A stretch of DNA of 64,000 nucleotides from Chitinilyticum aquatile DSM 21506 (GCF_000430805.1 NZ_AUMS01000007.1:124001-188000); one strand, 5' to 3'. Positions 35,566 through 45,123 are shown, numbered from the stretch's first letter. Translations and numbers: made by a program. The notes: generated from the letters alone by a model not told the origin.

Positions 35566-36045
35566 ATGAAAACCCCGATTCTTATCGCCAACCAAACAAC
35601 GGGCTGGATAACCAGGCTCAACCTTGCCATCGCCATACTCAGCCTGACGTGGATGATGCTCGAATGGTCAAACGAAGCCCTGGCCGGCGGCTTGCACGAG
35701 CAGATCGCATTCATCGTGGCGCTGCAAGTCATTTTGCTGCTGTGCCTCTTGCGCAAGAACATCACCTTTGACCCGCATGACCAGACCCTTTGCGTGACAA
35801 ACCGGCTATGGAAAACGCCTTTCAGAACCCGAACCCTCCCGCTCGCCGATTTTTCCTACCTGTATGCCGGCACGAACCGGCACGGCGCTTTTCAGATCAG
35901 GCTGTTCAGCATCCGCCGCGATGAACTCGTACTGCTGACTGCTGGTGGCAAGGAGGAAGCCAAAGAGGAATGCCAGCGCTTGAGCGTTCTACTTGGCATC
36001 CGCAATCAGGGGGTTTTATCCCCACAAGGATTTTCCAGATCCTAA
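35566..36045 (+). CDS. Hypothetical protein with two transmembrane segments
   Basis: 159 residues starting MKTPILIANQ. Two hydrophobic segments lie near residues 18-36 (LNLAIAILSLTWMML) and 48-65 (IAFIVALQVILLLCLL), followed by a soluble domain with alternating beta-strand character, as in small PH-like membrane proteins. I do not recognise the family. It starts 28 bases after the GNAT gene and may share its transcript. Confidence 0.6.
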   Translation: MKTPILIANQTTGWITRLNLAIAILSLTWMMLEWSNEALAGGLHEQIAFIVALQVILLLCLLRKNITFDPHDQTLCVTNRLWKTPFRTRTLPLADFSYLYAGTNRHGAFQIRLFSIRRDELVLLTAGGKEEAKEECQRLSVLLGIRNQGVLSPQGFSRS

Positions 36046-36056
36046 TGGTGCTGTAG

Positions 36057-36584
36057 GTGCGAAAACTACACAGATTTACAATCACGCCACAACGATTTCA
36101 TGCAAAAACCATGATCCAGTTTCTCGTTTCAGATACGGAATTGTCAGGTAGTGGCTGGATGTCAATGCGGTTGAGCCTGCCCGATAACGAGCCAGTCCTG
36201 TTCCATTCATTTTCCTATGTCGTTGACAGCCCTGCTGCGCTGGTTTCTGCGGTGACCGCCCTGCTAAAGGGTGCGGACAGGCAGTTCATCCTGTTTCAAT
36301 ACGAGCCTTCGGCCGATTTACTGGAAATCAGCCGCATTGATGACATCCTGACCTTCCAGCTGCACAGTTTCAGCGGCGATACGGCGCCATGGTCGCTTGC
36401 AGAAGCAGTCGACGCAATCGGGTCCGTTACCATGCAGCCTCTTGGTTCAGCAGCGGCACGACCTTTTGCACGTGCGCTGCTCCGTGCGTTACGGAGTACT
36501 CCGGCCAGACTGTATCGCGCGCAATGGATGAAAGCCTACCCTCATTCAGCCCCGCATCAACTGGAACGAACCCTTGCCAGCTGA
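36057..36584 (+). CDS. Hypothetical protein
   Basis: 175 residues from GTG 36057, or 157 from ATG 36111. No signal peptide or membrane segment; mixed alpha/beta composition with FQYEPSADLLEISRIDD in the middle and an Arg/Ala-rich C-terminus. I do not recognise it. It begins 11 bases after the previous gene, so the two may be a unit. GC content is slightly lower than in the genes around it. Confidence 0.5.
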   Translation: MRKLHRFTITPQRFHAKTMIQFLVSDTELSGSGWMSMRLSLPDNEPVLFHSFSYVVDSPAALVSAVTALLKGADRQFILFQYEPSADLLEISRIDDILTFQLHSFSGDTAPWSLAEAVDAIGSVTMQPLGSAAARPFARALLRALRSTPARLYRAQWMKAYPHSAPHQLERTLAS

Positions 36585-36710
36585 CAGGGCGGGCAGATAC
36601 CACAGCGGCAACGCAGCAGAGCACTCGATTGACGGCACGCCTTTCGCGGCCAGACCGCTTGCGTGGCCGAAGGCGTAGCCAGTCCGGCAGACTGGAAAAC
36701 ACATTCATAA

Positions 36711-36769
36711 TGGGTATTGCCGTACAGCCTTTTAAATTCGGAGGCCGCATGGAAATACACATATCACCA
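36711..36769 (-). repeat. 59-bp TAC repeat, copy 6 (inverted)
   Basis: On the minus strand this unit ends ATACCCA (plus strand TGGGTAT at 36711) and has the core GAATTTAAAAGG, matching copy 12. It lies 18 bases past the DUF2145 stop codon. Confidence 0.65.
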
Positions 36770-36787
36770 TCAGCAGAAGCCGCCGGA

Positions 36788-37600
36788 TTACTGCAACGCC
36801 GGCACCACCGGTGCCGGCACCACATGGGTCCGAACATCCCTGCTCTGCGCCTGCAGGAAGGCCAGCACCGAATCCACCGTCACGGTATCGATCTTGCCGC
36901 TCATGCGCCGGTCGGTCGGATGGTCGTCAAAGGCAATATTGGCGCGGAACATGCGCCCGCCCAGCCGCTTGGCCGTGTTGATGCGCAACTCGGTCGGCTG
37001 GTAGCCCATCAGCTTCAGCCATTGCTGTGCCTGCGCGCGGTTTTTGATCGCCAGATCCTGGCTCATCGCGGCGGCCAGCCCTTCCAGCACCCATTGGTTG
37101 GAATTCTGGTATTGCGTCGAGAAGGGATACGCCACCATGTTGTAGCGCTCACCCCGCAATGCCTGCATGGCGGCCGGTGTGCGCAACCAGGCCTGCAGTT
37201 TCTGCTGCACCGCCGGCGCCGGCACGATAATCAGCGCATCGTAGGCAAATGGGTCATCCATGAAAAAGTTGCCCAGCCCTTCGCGCCACAGGTCGGATTG
37301 CGTCGTGCCACACTGGTTGAGCAGATGCATCACCCGCCACTGGCCACCCGCAGCCGGGTCGCGCCACACAAAGCCGACATGCGAGAAGCGCAGCTTGTAG
37401 TCGGACAAATCCTGCCCCACGCGCGCGATCAGCGCCACCTGCGGCTGCAATTCATCGAGCTTTTGCTGGCTGGCATGGCCTGCCGCCATGGCCTTGCGGA
37501 ACACCTCGGCCTTGGGTGGTTCATCCTTGCAGGTGCGTCCGGCCCAGGCGCTGGCGGCAATCAGATTCAGCAGCAATACGATAAACAGTTTTCTGAGCAT
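36788..37600 (-). CDS. DUF2145 family secreted protein
   Basis: 270 residues with signal peptide ending ASAWA/G. RVGQDLSDYKLRFSHVGFVW and WRVMHLLNQCGT are DUF2145 hallmarks; one Cys is in TCKDEPP and one in NQCGT. The His/Cys arrangement resembles papain-like NlpC folds, but this is only a suggestion. It starts 9 bases after the next upstream gene, making a two-gene operon. Confidence 0.85.
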   Translation of the reverse strand: MLRKLFIVLLLNLIAASAWAGRTCKDEPPKAEVFRKAMAAGHASQQKLDELQPQVALIARVGQDLSDYKLRFSHVGFVWRDPAAGGQWRVMHLLNQCGTTQSDLWREGLGNFFMDDPFAYDALIIVPAPAVQQKLQAWLRTPAAMQALRGERYNMVAYPFSTQYQNSNQWVLEGLAAAMSQDLAIKNRAQAQQWLKLMGYQPTELRINTAKRLGGRMFRANIAFDDHPTDRRMSGKIDTVTVDSVLAFLQAQSRDVRTHVVPAPVVPALQ

Positions 37601-37609
37601 GGCCCCTCC

Positions 37610-38050
37610 TTACTCGGCGGCAATGCGCGACTGGTGCAGCAGCGCCATGCCCACTTCGTTCGGAATAAAGGCGAGCAGCTTGCCGGAAGCCACCAGCGCG
37701 TAACCGGTTGCCTCGGGCATCGCCCGCACCGAAGCGCCCACCGTCACACCGACCTCGGTCATCACGCCTTCGCTTACCCTGACGACATAGCGGCTGCCGT
37801 CACCGGCTTTTTCCAGCGTGAGTTTGCTGCCCTCACCCGCGACAGTGACGATGCCGACCACAGTGAGCCCCGTACCCAGCCCCAGCGCAGCCGACGCCTC
37901 GACGGGCTCGCCCTGCAGCGACAGCAAGGGCGACATCACAATCGAGGCCAGCCCGCTTTGCAGTATCTCGCTGCCCTCGTTGCGTGCCTGCGCCGGGCCT
38001 GCCAGCAGCATGGCCAGCAGAATGAGTGCGGAAAATGGATGTGTTCGCAT
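37610..38050 (-). CDS. Secreted hypothetical protein
   Basis: 146 residues with signal peptide MRTHPFSALILLAMLLAGPAQA/R. The rest is rich in Gly, Ala and Val, with a predicted beta-rich body (GLTVVGIVTVAGEGSKLTL, SKLTLEKAGDGSRYVV). Similar small proteins commonly sit beside DUF2145 genes, which suggests joint function; I do not know it. An in-frame extension to 38128 crosses a terminator and is rejected. Confidence 0.7.
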   Translation of the reverse strand: MRTHPFSALILLAMLLAGPAQARNEGSEILQSGLASIVMSPLLSLQGEPVEASAALGLGTGLTVVGIVTVAGEGSKLTLEKAGDGSRYVVRVSEGVMTEVGVTVGASVRAMPEATGYALVASGKLLAFIPNEVGMALLHQSRIAAE

Positions 38051-38112
38051 GAATGCAATGCCTCCTGAAAAGAAAAACCCGAGCGCCAGGAGCGGTTCGC
38101 TATCGTGAAAAC

Positions 38113-38138
38113 AAAAAAGCCGGGGCATGAACCCCGGC
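38113..38138 (-). terminator. Terminator of the outer-membrane factor gene
   Basis: On the minus strand GCCGGGG, loop TTCATG, CCCCGGC, then TTTTTT. It lies downstream of the efflux operon and upstream of the secreted-protein pair. Confidence 0.85.
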
Positions 38139-38310
38139 CATCTGTCAGCCCGGCATCAGGTCTGGCACAGTCTAGCAAGTACCGCCCTCGTGGGCGGTCA
38201 TGTCTCCGCATTGCCGCAAAAGGGGCAGAATCTGCGCCATTGCGCGTCAGCAGCCGCACATTTACACACCAGTCTGTGGGGCAAAACACTGACGAGGCAG
38301 GCCAGAGTGA

Positions 38311-39708
38311 CTACTGCTCCGTGACCGCAGGCACGCCGCCCAGCACCTTGTAGACCTGCACATTGGCAAGCGCCAGCTGGTAGCGGTCCTGCAGCCAGTC
38401 CAGCTCCGCCGCCTTGCGCCGGGTCTGGGCATTGAGCACCGCCTCGAAGGAAACCGCACCAGCCTGATAGCGCAGCAGCGTCTGCGCTTCGCTCTTGCGA
38501 TTGTCGGCGTAAAGCTGTTCGCTGCGCGGCAGCGCATCAATCAGCTGGCTGCGCGTGGCCAGCGCGTTTTCCACCTCCTGCAGCGCCCCCAGCAGCTTCT
38601 GGCGGTAGGCAATCACCGCCAGCTCGTAATCGGCCTCGCTGATCTTGAGCGCAGTCTGCATCTCGTTCCACTGGATGAAGGGCAGCGCCAGCCCGGCACC
38701 CAACGATGCGGCGGGATTGGCAAGCAGATCGACCAGATCAAGGCTGTTGCTGCCCAGCGAGCCGGTGAGCGACAGCGTCGGATACCAGCTCTTGCGGCTG
38801 GCCTCCTGATCGGCAAAGGCCGCGCGCAGGCTGGCTGTTGCCGCCGCCAGATCGGGGCGGCGATCGAGCACTTCGGCTGGCAAACCGGCCGGCACCGCCG
38901 GGAATGTCTCGGGTAGTACAGCGCTGATGCCAGACGTGCTTTCCGGTGTCTGGTTCAGAAGAACACCCAGCGCCCAGCGGCTTTTCGCCAGGGCAAGCCG
39001 GGCGCTGGCCACGCGGTTCTGCTGCTGGATCACGTTAGCACGCGCCTGCGTCACATCGAGCCCCGATACCACACCGGCGGCATAGCGTTTGTCGACCTGC
39101 TGCTGCAGTTGCTGTGCGCGGACCAGTTCTTCACTGGCCTGCGTCAGCGCCTCCTGGTCGCGGGCAATCGTCCAGTAGGCGGTGGCCACATCGGTGCGGA
39201 TGCTGAGCTGCAGCGCATCCAGCTCGGCCTGGCTGGCGGTCTGGCGCCAGCGGGCAGCGGCCTGCTGATCGGCAAGCCGGCCCCAGAGATCGATTTCCCA
39301 CGATACGCCGAAGCTGGCGCTGAAGTTGTCGTTGACATGGCGAGTGGGGTCGACTTCCCAGCTGGCACCCGACGATGCGCCCAGCGTCACGTTCGGCAGC
39401 CTGTCCTGCCCGCGCTGGTCAACCGCGAGGCCTGCCTTGCGCAGCCGGATGGCGGCCGCAGCCAGATCGTTGTTCTGCACGGAAGCCGTTTGCAGCAGCT
39501 GCACAAGCTGCGCATCGCCGTAGCCCTGCCAGAAGGCCGCATCGTTGGCGGCAAGCGGGGTTGGAGCTGCAGCCGGCACGGTGCCTGCCGCCACTGGCGC
39601 CAATGCATCCCACTGCGCTGGCAAGGCAAGCTGCGGCTGCTGCCAGTCCGGGCTGGCGCAGGCACTCAGCAACAGGGCCAGTGCAATTGCCGGCGCCCTC
39701 GTCGTCAT
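38311..39708 (-). CDS. Outer-membrane efflux lipoprotein, NodT/OprM family
   Basis: 465 residues with lipoprotein signal MTTRAPAIALALLLSAC (lipobox LSAC). TolC-like repeats are visible: WQGYGDAQLVQLLQTA, NNDLAAAAIRLRKAG, SWEIDLWGRL, YAAGVVSGLDVTQARANV, LLNQTPES, ELPAEVLDRRPDLAAA-like GLPAEVLDRRPDLAAA. It would be the outer-membrane channel for the upstream MacAB pair. An in-frame extension to 39978 runs through repeat copy 7 and macB and is rejected. Confidence 0.93.
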   Translation of the reverse strand: MTTRAPAIALALLLSACASPDWQQPQLALPAQWDALAPVAAGTVPAAAPTPLAANDAAFWQGYGDAQLVQLLQTASVQNNDLAAAAIRLRKAGLAVDQRGQDRLPNVTLGASSGASWEVDPTRHVNDNFSASFGVSWEIDLWGRLADQQAAARWRQTASQAELDALQLSIRTDVATAYWTIARDQEALTQASEELVRAQQLQQQVDKRYAAGVVSGLDVTQARANVIQQQNRVASARLALAKSRWALGVLLNQTPESTSGISAVLPETFPAVPAGLPAEVLDRRPDLAAATASLRAAFADQEASRKSWYPTLSLTGSLGSNSLDLVDLLANPAASLGAGLALPFIQWNEMQTALKISEADYELAVIAYRQKLLGALQEVENALATRSQLIDALPRSEQLYADNRKSEAQTLLRYQAGAVSFEAVLNAQTRRKAAELDWLQDRYQLALANVQVYKVLGGVPAVTEQ

Positions 39709-39766
39709 ACCCAAAAACCCATAAGGCTGCAGCCCTTTTATTGAAATGGCTTTGTTCATATACCCA
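39708..39766 (+). repeat. 59-bp TAC repeat, copy 7, filling the macB-outer membrane factor gap
   Basis: TACCCA at 39708 and 39761; core TTGAAATGGC at 39741-39750. Apart from one base at each edge it is the whole spacer between two genes of one operon, so it must be transcribed. Confidence 0.85.
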
Positions 39767-39767
39767 C

Positions 39768-41735
39768 CTATTCCCGCGCTAGCGCTTCGATCGGCGCCAA
39801 CTGCGCGGCCCGGCGTGCGGGCAGGAAACCGAAAACAATGCCGATACCGCTGGCGCAGGCCACCGCGGTCATGATCGAGGTGCCGGTCAGCAGCATCTGG
39901 AAATCCTTGAAGAGTGCATTCACCGTCATGCCGAGCAGCGCCGACAGGCCGATGCCAATCGCCGCGCCCAGCAGGCACACCAGTACGGCCTCGATCAGGA
40001 ACTGGCTGCGGATGTCCGATTGCCGTGCGCCCACCGCCATGCGGATACCGATTTCGTGGGTGCGCTCGGTCACCGACACCAGCATGATGTTCATCACACC
40101 GATACCGCCGACCACCAGCGAAATCACGCCGATCATCAGCAGAAAGAGCTTGATGCTGCTGGCCGTGCTCTCGAAGGACTTCATCATGTCCTCCATCGTG
40201 CGCGTGTAGAAATCCTTTTTCCCGTGCAGCAGCGCCAGTTTTTGCTGCAAGGCCGCTTCGGCGGCTTTCACCGGCAGGCCGGCCGCCACCTGCACGGTGA
40301 GGCTGCTGAAATGCTGCTGACCGAACAGCCGGCTGCCTGCCGTGCTGTAGGGCAGCCAGACCTCCAGGCGGTCGCTGTCGCCAAAGCCGCCGGACTTGGT
40401 TTCCGCCACGCCGATCACCTGCACGGGCATATTGCCCAGCAGGATGATCTCGCCCACGCCACGGCCCGCACCGAACAGGCGCTCGCGCAACGTTTCGCCG
40501 ATCACGGCCACCTGCGCCTGCCGGCGCACATCATCGTCACTGAATGCCACACCGTCTTTCATGGCCTGGTTGCGCACCGCAAAATACGCCGGTGCCACGC
40601 CCATAACAGTCGCGTTCGCATCATTGCTGGCGTAGCGCACGCGCAGGCCCGTCATCGACACCGGCGTCACGGCGGCCAGATAACTTTCCTGCGCCAGCTG
40701 CACCAGATCGCTTTCGCGCAGCGTCTTGATGCTGCCCGCCTTGTCGTCACCCGGATAGGCGCCGGGGTAAACGCTGATGTTGTTGGTGCCAAGCCCGGCG
40801 AAATTGTCGAGCACCTTGCGCTCCATCCCCTCGCCCAGTGCCATGATCGACACCACCGAAGCGATGCCGATGATGATGCCCAGCATGGTCAGCAGGCTGC
40901 GCATGCGATTCGCCAGCAGCGCGCGCAAGGCCATCGCGAATGCCTCCTGCCAGCGGCCGAACATCGCCTGCGGCGTGCTGTCCGGCAGACGCGGTGGCGG
41001 CGCATCCTCAGCCAGACGGACAGGATCGGCGGCCGGATTGGGCGCATCAGCAATGATGCGGCCGTCGCGGATTTCGATGATGCGGTCGGCCTGTGCTGCG
41101 ACCTTGCTGTCGTGCGTCACCAGAATGACGGTGTGGCCGTGCTCGTGCAGCTCGCGCAGGATCTGCAGCACATCGGCACCGCTTTTCGAATCGAGCGCGC
41201 CGGTCGGCTCGTCGGCCAGAATGACCTCGCCGCCATTCATCAGCGCGCGCGCAATCGATACACGCTGCTGCTGCCCGCCCGAGAGCTGGCGCGGCTTGTG
41301 TTCGAGCCGGTCGCCAAGGCCCAGCCGGCGCAGCAATTCGGCTGCGCGCTGCTGGCGGCTGGCCACCGGCATGCCCGCGTAGATCGCCGGCATGGCGACG
41401 TTTTCCGTGGCCGAGAGCGCGCCCAGCAGGTGATAGCGCTGGAAAATGAAGCCGAAATGATCGCGCCGCAAGCGGGCCAGCTCGTCGGCTTCCAGCTCGC
41501 CCACTTCGCGACCGTTGAAACGGTAGGAACCCGAGCTGGCGCTGTCGAGCCCGCCCAGAATGTTCATCAGCGTCGACTTGCCCGAGCCGGACTGCCCGAT
41601 GATCGCCACCATCTCGCCACGATTAATGGTCAGATTGATGTCGTCGAGGATGCGGATATCCTGATCGCCAGCCGGAAAGCTGCGGCAGACATGGCTCAGC
41701 GCGATCACCGGCTGGGCAGCAGTGGCTTCATTCAT
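39768..41735 (-). CDS. macB: MacB-type ABC transporter ATPase/permease
   Basis: 655-residue fusion of an ABC ATPase and a four-TM permease. Walker A GQSGSGKSTLMN, signature LSGGQQQRVSIARAL, Walker B VILADEPTG and the His switch in VTHDSK are intact. The permease has TM1 near residue 290 (MLGIIIGIASVVSIMALGEG), a large periplasmic domain, and three TMs after IKLFLLMIGVISLVVGGIGV. The complex exports macrolides, peptides or siderophores. It overlaps macA by one base. Confidence 0.95.
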   Translation of the reverse strand: MNEATAAQPVIALSHVCRSFPAGDQDIRILDDINLTINRGEMVAIIGQSGSGKSTLMNILGGLDSASSGSYRFNGREVGELEADELARLRRDHFGFIFQRYHLLGALSATENVAMPAIYAGMPVASRQQRAAELLRRLGLGDRLEHKPRQLSGGQQQRVSIARALMNGGEVILADEPTGALDSKSGADVLQILRELHEHGHTVILVTHDSKVAAQADRIIEIRDGRIIADAPNPAADPVRLAEDAPPPRLPDSTPQAMFGRWQEAFAMALRALLANRMRSLLTMLGIIIGIASVVSIMALGEGMERKVLDNFAGLGTNNISVYPGAYPGDDKAGSIKTLRESDLVQLAQESYLAAVTPVSMTGLRVRYASNDANATVMGVAPAYFAVRNQAMKDGVAFSDDDVRRQAQVAVIGETLRERLFGAGRGVGEIILLGNMPVQVIGVAETKSGGFGDSDRLEVWLPYSTAGSRLFGQQHFSSLTVQVAAGLPVKAAEAALQQKLALLHGKKDFYTRTMEDMMKSFESTASSIKLFLLMIGVISLVVGGIGVMNIMLVSVTERTHEIGIRMAVGARQSDIRSQFLIEAVLVCLLGAAIGIGLSALLGMTVNALFKDFQMLLTGTSIMTAVACASGIGIVFGFLPARRAAQLAPIEALARE

Positions 41736-42907
41736 CAGCGTGGCCCCGGTGGCGGCCCGCCCCTGACATTGCCGGTGTTGTCGGCCGCCGCCGCATTGCC
41801 AACCACGACGCGCTCGCCTTCTTTCAGGCCGGATTTCACTTCGGCATTCACATTGCCGCGCACGCCGACCTCAACTTGCCGCTGCGCGAGCTTGCCGGCG
41901 GCATCCAGCACCGTGACCGTGGTTTTGCCTTCCTTGCCGGCCAGTGCGCCGACCGGAACCGTGAGCACCTTGCGGGCGGCATCCAGCACGAAAGTCACCT
42001 GCGCCGTCATCTGCGGACGCAACAGGCCCTGTTCGTTGGGCACCTGGAAGAGCGCATTGTAGAAGATGGCATTATTGATCGTCTGCGGCAGCGGCTCGAT
42101 GCCGGCGACCTTGGCCTCGAAGCGCTTGTCCGGTGCACCGAGCACGCTGAAATAGAGCGGCGTGCCGTTCTTCAGGCGGATGACGTCGGCTTCGGCCACC
42201 TGGGCCTTGATGTTCATCTTGTCCAGCACGGCCAGCGTCAGGATGGTGGGCGCGGTCTGGATCGCATTCACCGTCTGCCCTTCCTTCGCGGCAATCGACA
42301 CCACCACGCCATCCATCGGCGCCACGATGCGCGTATAGCCGAGATTGGCCTGCGCGGTCGCGCGCTTGAGTTCGGCCTGGTGCAATTGCGTGGCCAGCTG
42401 TTTCAGCTCGGCCTCGCGCATTTTCAGCGCGGTCTGTGCGCTGTCGAGCTCTTTCTTCGGTGTCGCATCGCCCGCCATCATGGTCTGCTGGCGCGCCAGC
42501 TCCTGCCGGGCTTCGTCAACGGCCAGCTGCTTGATGGTCTGCTGGATTTTCAGGCTTTCGATATTGGCTACCGCATCATCCAGCGCATTCTGCGAAACTT
42601 CGGGGTCGATTTCCGCCAGCAGGTCGCCCTTTTTCACGCGATCACCCAGCTGCACGACCAGGCGCTTGATCTGACCGGACGCCTGCGCACCCACTTCCAC
42701 CGTTTTCGCGGCTTCCACCACGCCGGTGGCCAGCACGGTGACTTCTACATCGCCGCGCCCAACTGCCGCCGTGATCACCTGGCTGGCTGGATCCGGCGGC
42801 TGGCGCCCCCAGAACAGGTAGCACGCAACCAGCACGCCCGCCAGCAGCAGCCAGCGCCAGCGGCCCAGCCATCGCCAGCCGCTGGCCAGTTTCCTGAGTA
42901 AAACCAT
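41735..42907 (-). CDS. macA: MacA-type periplasmic adaptor (membrane fusion protein)
   Basis: 390 residues with one N-terminal membrane segment (WRWLLLAGVLVACYLFWG). Lipoyl/barrel-sandwich motifs GAQASGQIKRLVVQLGDRVKKGDLLAEIDPE (given in part) and YTRIVAPMDGVVV flank a long coiled coil of Gln/Glu/Ala-rich helices. It links MacB to the outer-membrane channel. ATG 42907 follows GCGAGG; ATG 42946 is less likely. First gene of the efflux operon. Confidence 0.94.
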   Translation of the reverse strand: MVLLRKLASGWRWLGRWRWLLLAGVLVACYLFWGRQPPDPASQVITAAVGRGDVEVTVLATGVVEAAKTVEVGAQASGQIKRLVVQLGDRVKKGDLLAEIDPEVSQNALDDAVANIESLKIQQTIKQLAVDEARQELARQQTMMAGDATPKKELDSAQTALKMREAELKQLATQLHQAELKRATAQANLGYTRIVAPMDGVVVSIAAKEGQTVNAIQTAPTILTLAVLDKMNIKAQVAEADVIRLKNGTPLYFSVLGAPDKRFEAKVAGIEPLPQTINNAIFYNALFQVPNEQGLLRPQMTAQVTFVLDAARKVLTVPVGALAGKEGKTTVTVLDAAGKLAQRQVEVGVRGNVNAEVKSGLKEGERVVVGNAAAADNTGNVRGGPPPGPR

Positions 42908-42973
42908 GAGTAGCCTCGCACAGCGGGCCAGCGCCGGGGCCCGCATGAATAAGTAAGTGGGCAAATATAACGC

Positions 42974-42999
42974 AAGAAAATGGGAGCCTGCGCTCCCTT
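42974..42999 (-). terminator. Terminator between azlD and macA
   Basis: On the minus strand GGGAGC-GCAG-GCTCCC followed by ATTTTCTT. It lies past azlD and before macA. Confidence 0.65.
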
Positions 43000-43088
43000 T
43001 TGCCCTGTCTGGCCAGACTTTACCCGCATTTACACGCACATCGCCGTGTCATAGTTACAAACAGCGTGTGAGCTTGCTCGCAAGACAC

Positions 43089-43412
43089 TCAGAAAAACTG
43101 CGGCCCCCAGCGCCACAGACTGTAAACCGCAAAGCTCAGCAGCATGGCCAGCAGGGTACGCCGGGTGGCGCAGGCAATCAGCAAGGCCGCCAGCATGCCG
43201 GCCAGCCAGGGATTGCGCCAGCTGAAATCCAGCGTGCCGGAAGGAGCCAGCGCCATCGGCACGATCAGCGCCGTCAGCACCGCGACGGGCACAAAGCGCA
43301 GGGCGCGACGAAACAGCGGCGGCAGCCGCAGGCGCTCGCCGGGCAGCACAAAGGAAGCACGCAGCAGAAAGGTGATCGCACCCATGGCAAGGATGGTCAG
43401 CCACAGGCTCAT
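43089..43412 (-). CDS. azlD: AzlD-family branched-chain amino-acid exporter small subunit
   Basis: 107-residue protein with about four hydrophobic segments. AITFLLRASFVLPGERLRLPP (given in part: AITFLLRASFVLPG) is the AzlD signature. It works with AzlC to export branched-chain amino acids or related compounds. Overlaps azlC by four bases. Confidence 0.9.
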   Translation of the reverse strand: MSLWLTILAMGAITFLLRASFVLPGERLRLPPLFRRALRFVPVAVLTALIVPMALAPSGTLDFSWRNPWLAGMLAALLIACATRRTLLAMLLSFAVYSLWRWGPQFF

Positions 43413-44143
43413 GGCTTTGCCTCCACCACACGCGCCGTAGTCGAGTTTTCAGCCAGCAGGCCGGCAACAATGCCGGCCAGCGCGGCCAGAATCAGGTCGA
43501 GCTTGTAGGGCATGCCACGCAGCAGCAGCGCCGCCGCGCCCGCCGCCAGCGCGGCAGCCAGCATCGCGCGGTCGTGCAGCTGAGTACCGACGATGGCGGC
43601 AAAGGTCGCCACCATGGCGAATTCCAGCCCCCACTGCGAGAGATCGGGAATCTGCTGGCCGAGCACGATGCCGGCCAGAGTAGCCAAGAGCCACGTGCCG
43701 TACATCGCCAGGCCATTGCCCAGCAGATACCAGCGCATGGCCTCGCTGCCGCCCTCGTGCTGCAGGCGCACGCTGAATACGGCGAACAGCTCGTCAGTCA
43801 GCATGAAACTCAGCAGCCAGCGCCAGCGGCGCGGCCAGTGCGCGACACCGGGCTGCACCGTCGCGGAATACAGCACATGGCGCAGATTGATGACGAGAGT
43901 GGTCGCCAGCAGCACCGGAATGCTCGTTCCCGCCGCCAGCAGGCTGAGCGCGATGAACTGCGCCGAGCCGGCAAACACCAGCGCCGACATGCCCATGCCC
44001 TGCCAGGGCGTCAACCCGCTGCTGATCGCCAGCGTGCCGAAAATCAGGCCGAAAGGCAGCACGCCAAGCATCAGCGGCAGCATGGCCAGCACGCCCGCCC
44101 GCAGGGAAGCCGCTTCAGTCACAGTGTTTTCTCCGGTAACCAT
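43409..44143 (-). CDS. azlC: AzlC-family amino-acid exporter large subunit
   Basis: 244 residues, several TM segments. GVLPFGLIFGTLAISSGL, SALVFAGSAQFIALSLL and INLRHVLYSA are AzlC motifs. Located downstream of an AraC-type regulator on the same strand, an arrangement common for this exporter pair. The substrate is inferred. Confidence 0.92.
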   Translation of the reverse strand: MVTGENTVTEAASLRAGVLAMLPLMLGVLPFGLIFGTLAISSGLTPWQGMGMSALVFAGSAQFIALSLLAAGTSIPVLLATTLVINLRHVLYSATVQPGVAHWPRRWRWLLSFMLTDELFAVFSVRLQHEGGSEAMRWYLLGNGLAMYGTWLLATLAGIVLGQQIPDLSQWGLEFAMVATFAAIVGTQLHDRAMLAAALAAGAAALLLRGMPYKLDLILAALAGIVAGLLAENSTTARVVEAKP

Positions 44144-44208
44144 GAAGTGCCACTGTAACCGGACAGGATGCCGCTGTCTTGAACGCGATTGCGCTCCTTC
44201 AAATCGCT

Positions 44209-45039
44209 TCAGCCGGCAAAACCGCGCTGATAGCGCGCCGGCGTGACGCCAAAAGCCCCCTTGAAGGCACGGGTGAAATGCGGCTGATCAGCAAAGCCCA
44301 GCTGCACGGCCACCTCACCAGGTGCCAGCCCCCGGCGCAGCAGCTGGCGGCTGCGCATGACGCGCAGCTGTTTGCGCCACTGCAATGGTGCCAGGCCATA
44401 CTGCTCGCGAAACAGACGGCAGAATTGCCAGCGGGACAGGCCGCAGTCGTCCGCCAGCAACTGCAGCGTGATTTCGTCATCCAGCGCATCCGCCAGGCGA
44501 TCGCGGGCACGCGCCAGGCTGGTGTGCAGCAGCGGAGCAGCTGCCCTGCCCTGCATGTGGCGCTGCGCCAGTTCGGCAAAGGTCTCCAGTAGCCCGGTTT
44601 CGCGCTGCAAGGGGCAATCACTGCCAGCCAGCACAAGGAAAAGACCAAGGAGCCGGCGAGCCATGCCGGCATCCTCCACCGTGCTGCCGGCAAAGCGAGG
44701 CAGCGAGGCAGCACCAATTTCATCGGCCAGCGTCCGCACAAAGACGGGGCTGAGATGATAGGACACGTAATGCCACTGCTGCGCGCCGCCATAGCAGGCA
44801 TGCACGTCTTCAGGGTTGATGGTGGTAAGCCAGCCCGGCCCGCTGACATGGCGGCTGCCGCGATGGTCGAAATGCTGCTCGCCGGTGGTGTTTACCCCGA
44901 TCACCCATTCTTCGTGGAAGTGGGCGGCCAGCGGCTCGCGACCGGTACCGGCCTGCAGGCATTCAAGCCCGCCCAGTTCAGGCACGGCCAGAATGGCAGG
45001 CTGGTCGGCAAGCGTGTACAGCGGCAGAAATTCGGGCAT
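44209..45039 (-). CDS. AraC-family transcriptional regulator
   Basis: 276 residues. The N-terminal cupin-like ligand domain has HFHEEWVIGVNTTGEQ and HVSGPGWLTTINPEDVHAC; two helix-turn-helix motifs are at LQLLADDCGLSRWQFCRLFR and EVAVQLGFADQPHFTRAFK. The protein ends GVTPARYQRGF. It most likely controls azlCD, which start 66 bases downstream. The inducer is unknown. Confidence 0.9.
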   Translation of the reverse strand: MPEFLPLYTLADQPAILAVPELGGLECLQAGTGREPLAAHFHEEWVIGVNTTGEQHFDHRGSRHVSGPGWLTTINPEDVHACYGGAQQWHYVSYHLSPVFVRTLADEIGAASLPRFAGSTVEDAGMARRLLGLFLVLAGSDCPLQRETGLLETFAELAQRHMQGRAAAPLLHTSLARARDRLADALDDEITLQLLADDCGLSRWQFCRLFREQYGLAPLQWRKQLRVMRSRQLLRRGLAPGEVAVQLGFADQPHFTRAFKGAFGVTPARYQRGFAG

Positions 45040-45123
45040 GACGGCTCCTTGCGCAAGGCGCGCCCCACCAGTGTGCCGCAGGCGCGCCCCTCTGTATTGA
45101 ACGCGCTTGCAGCCAGGCGACGC

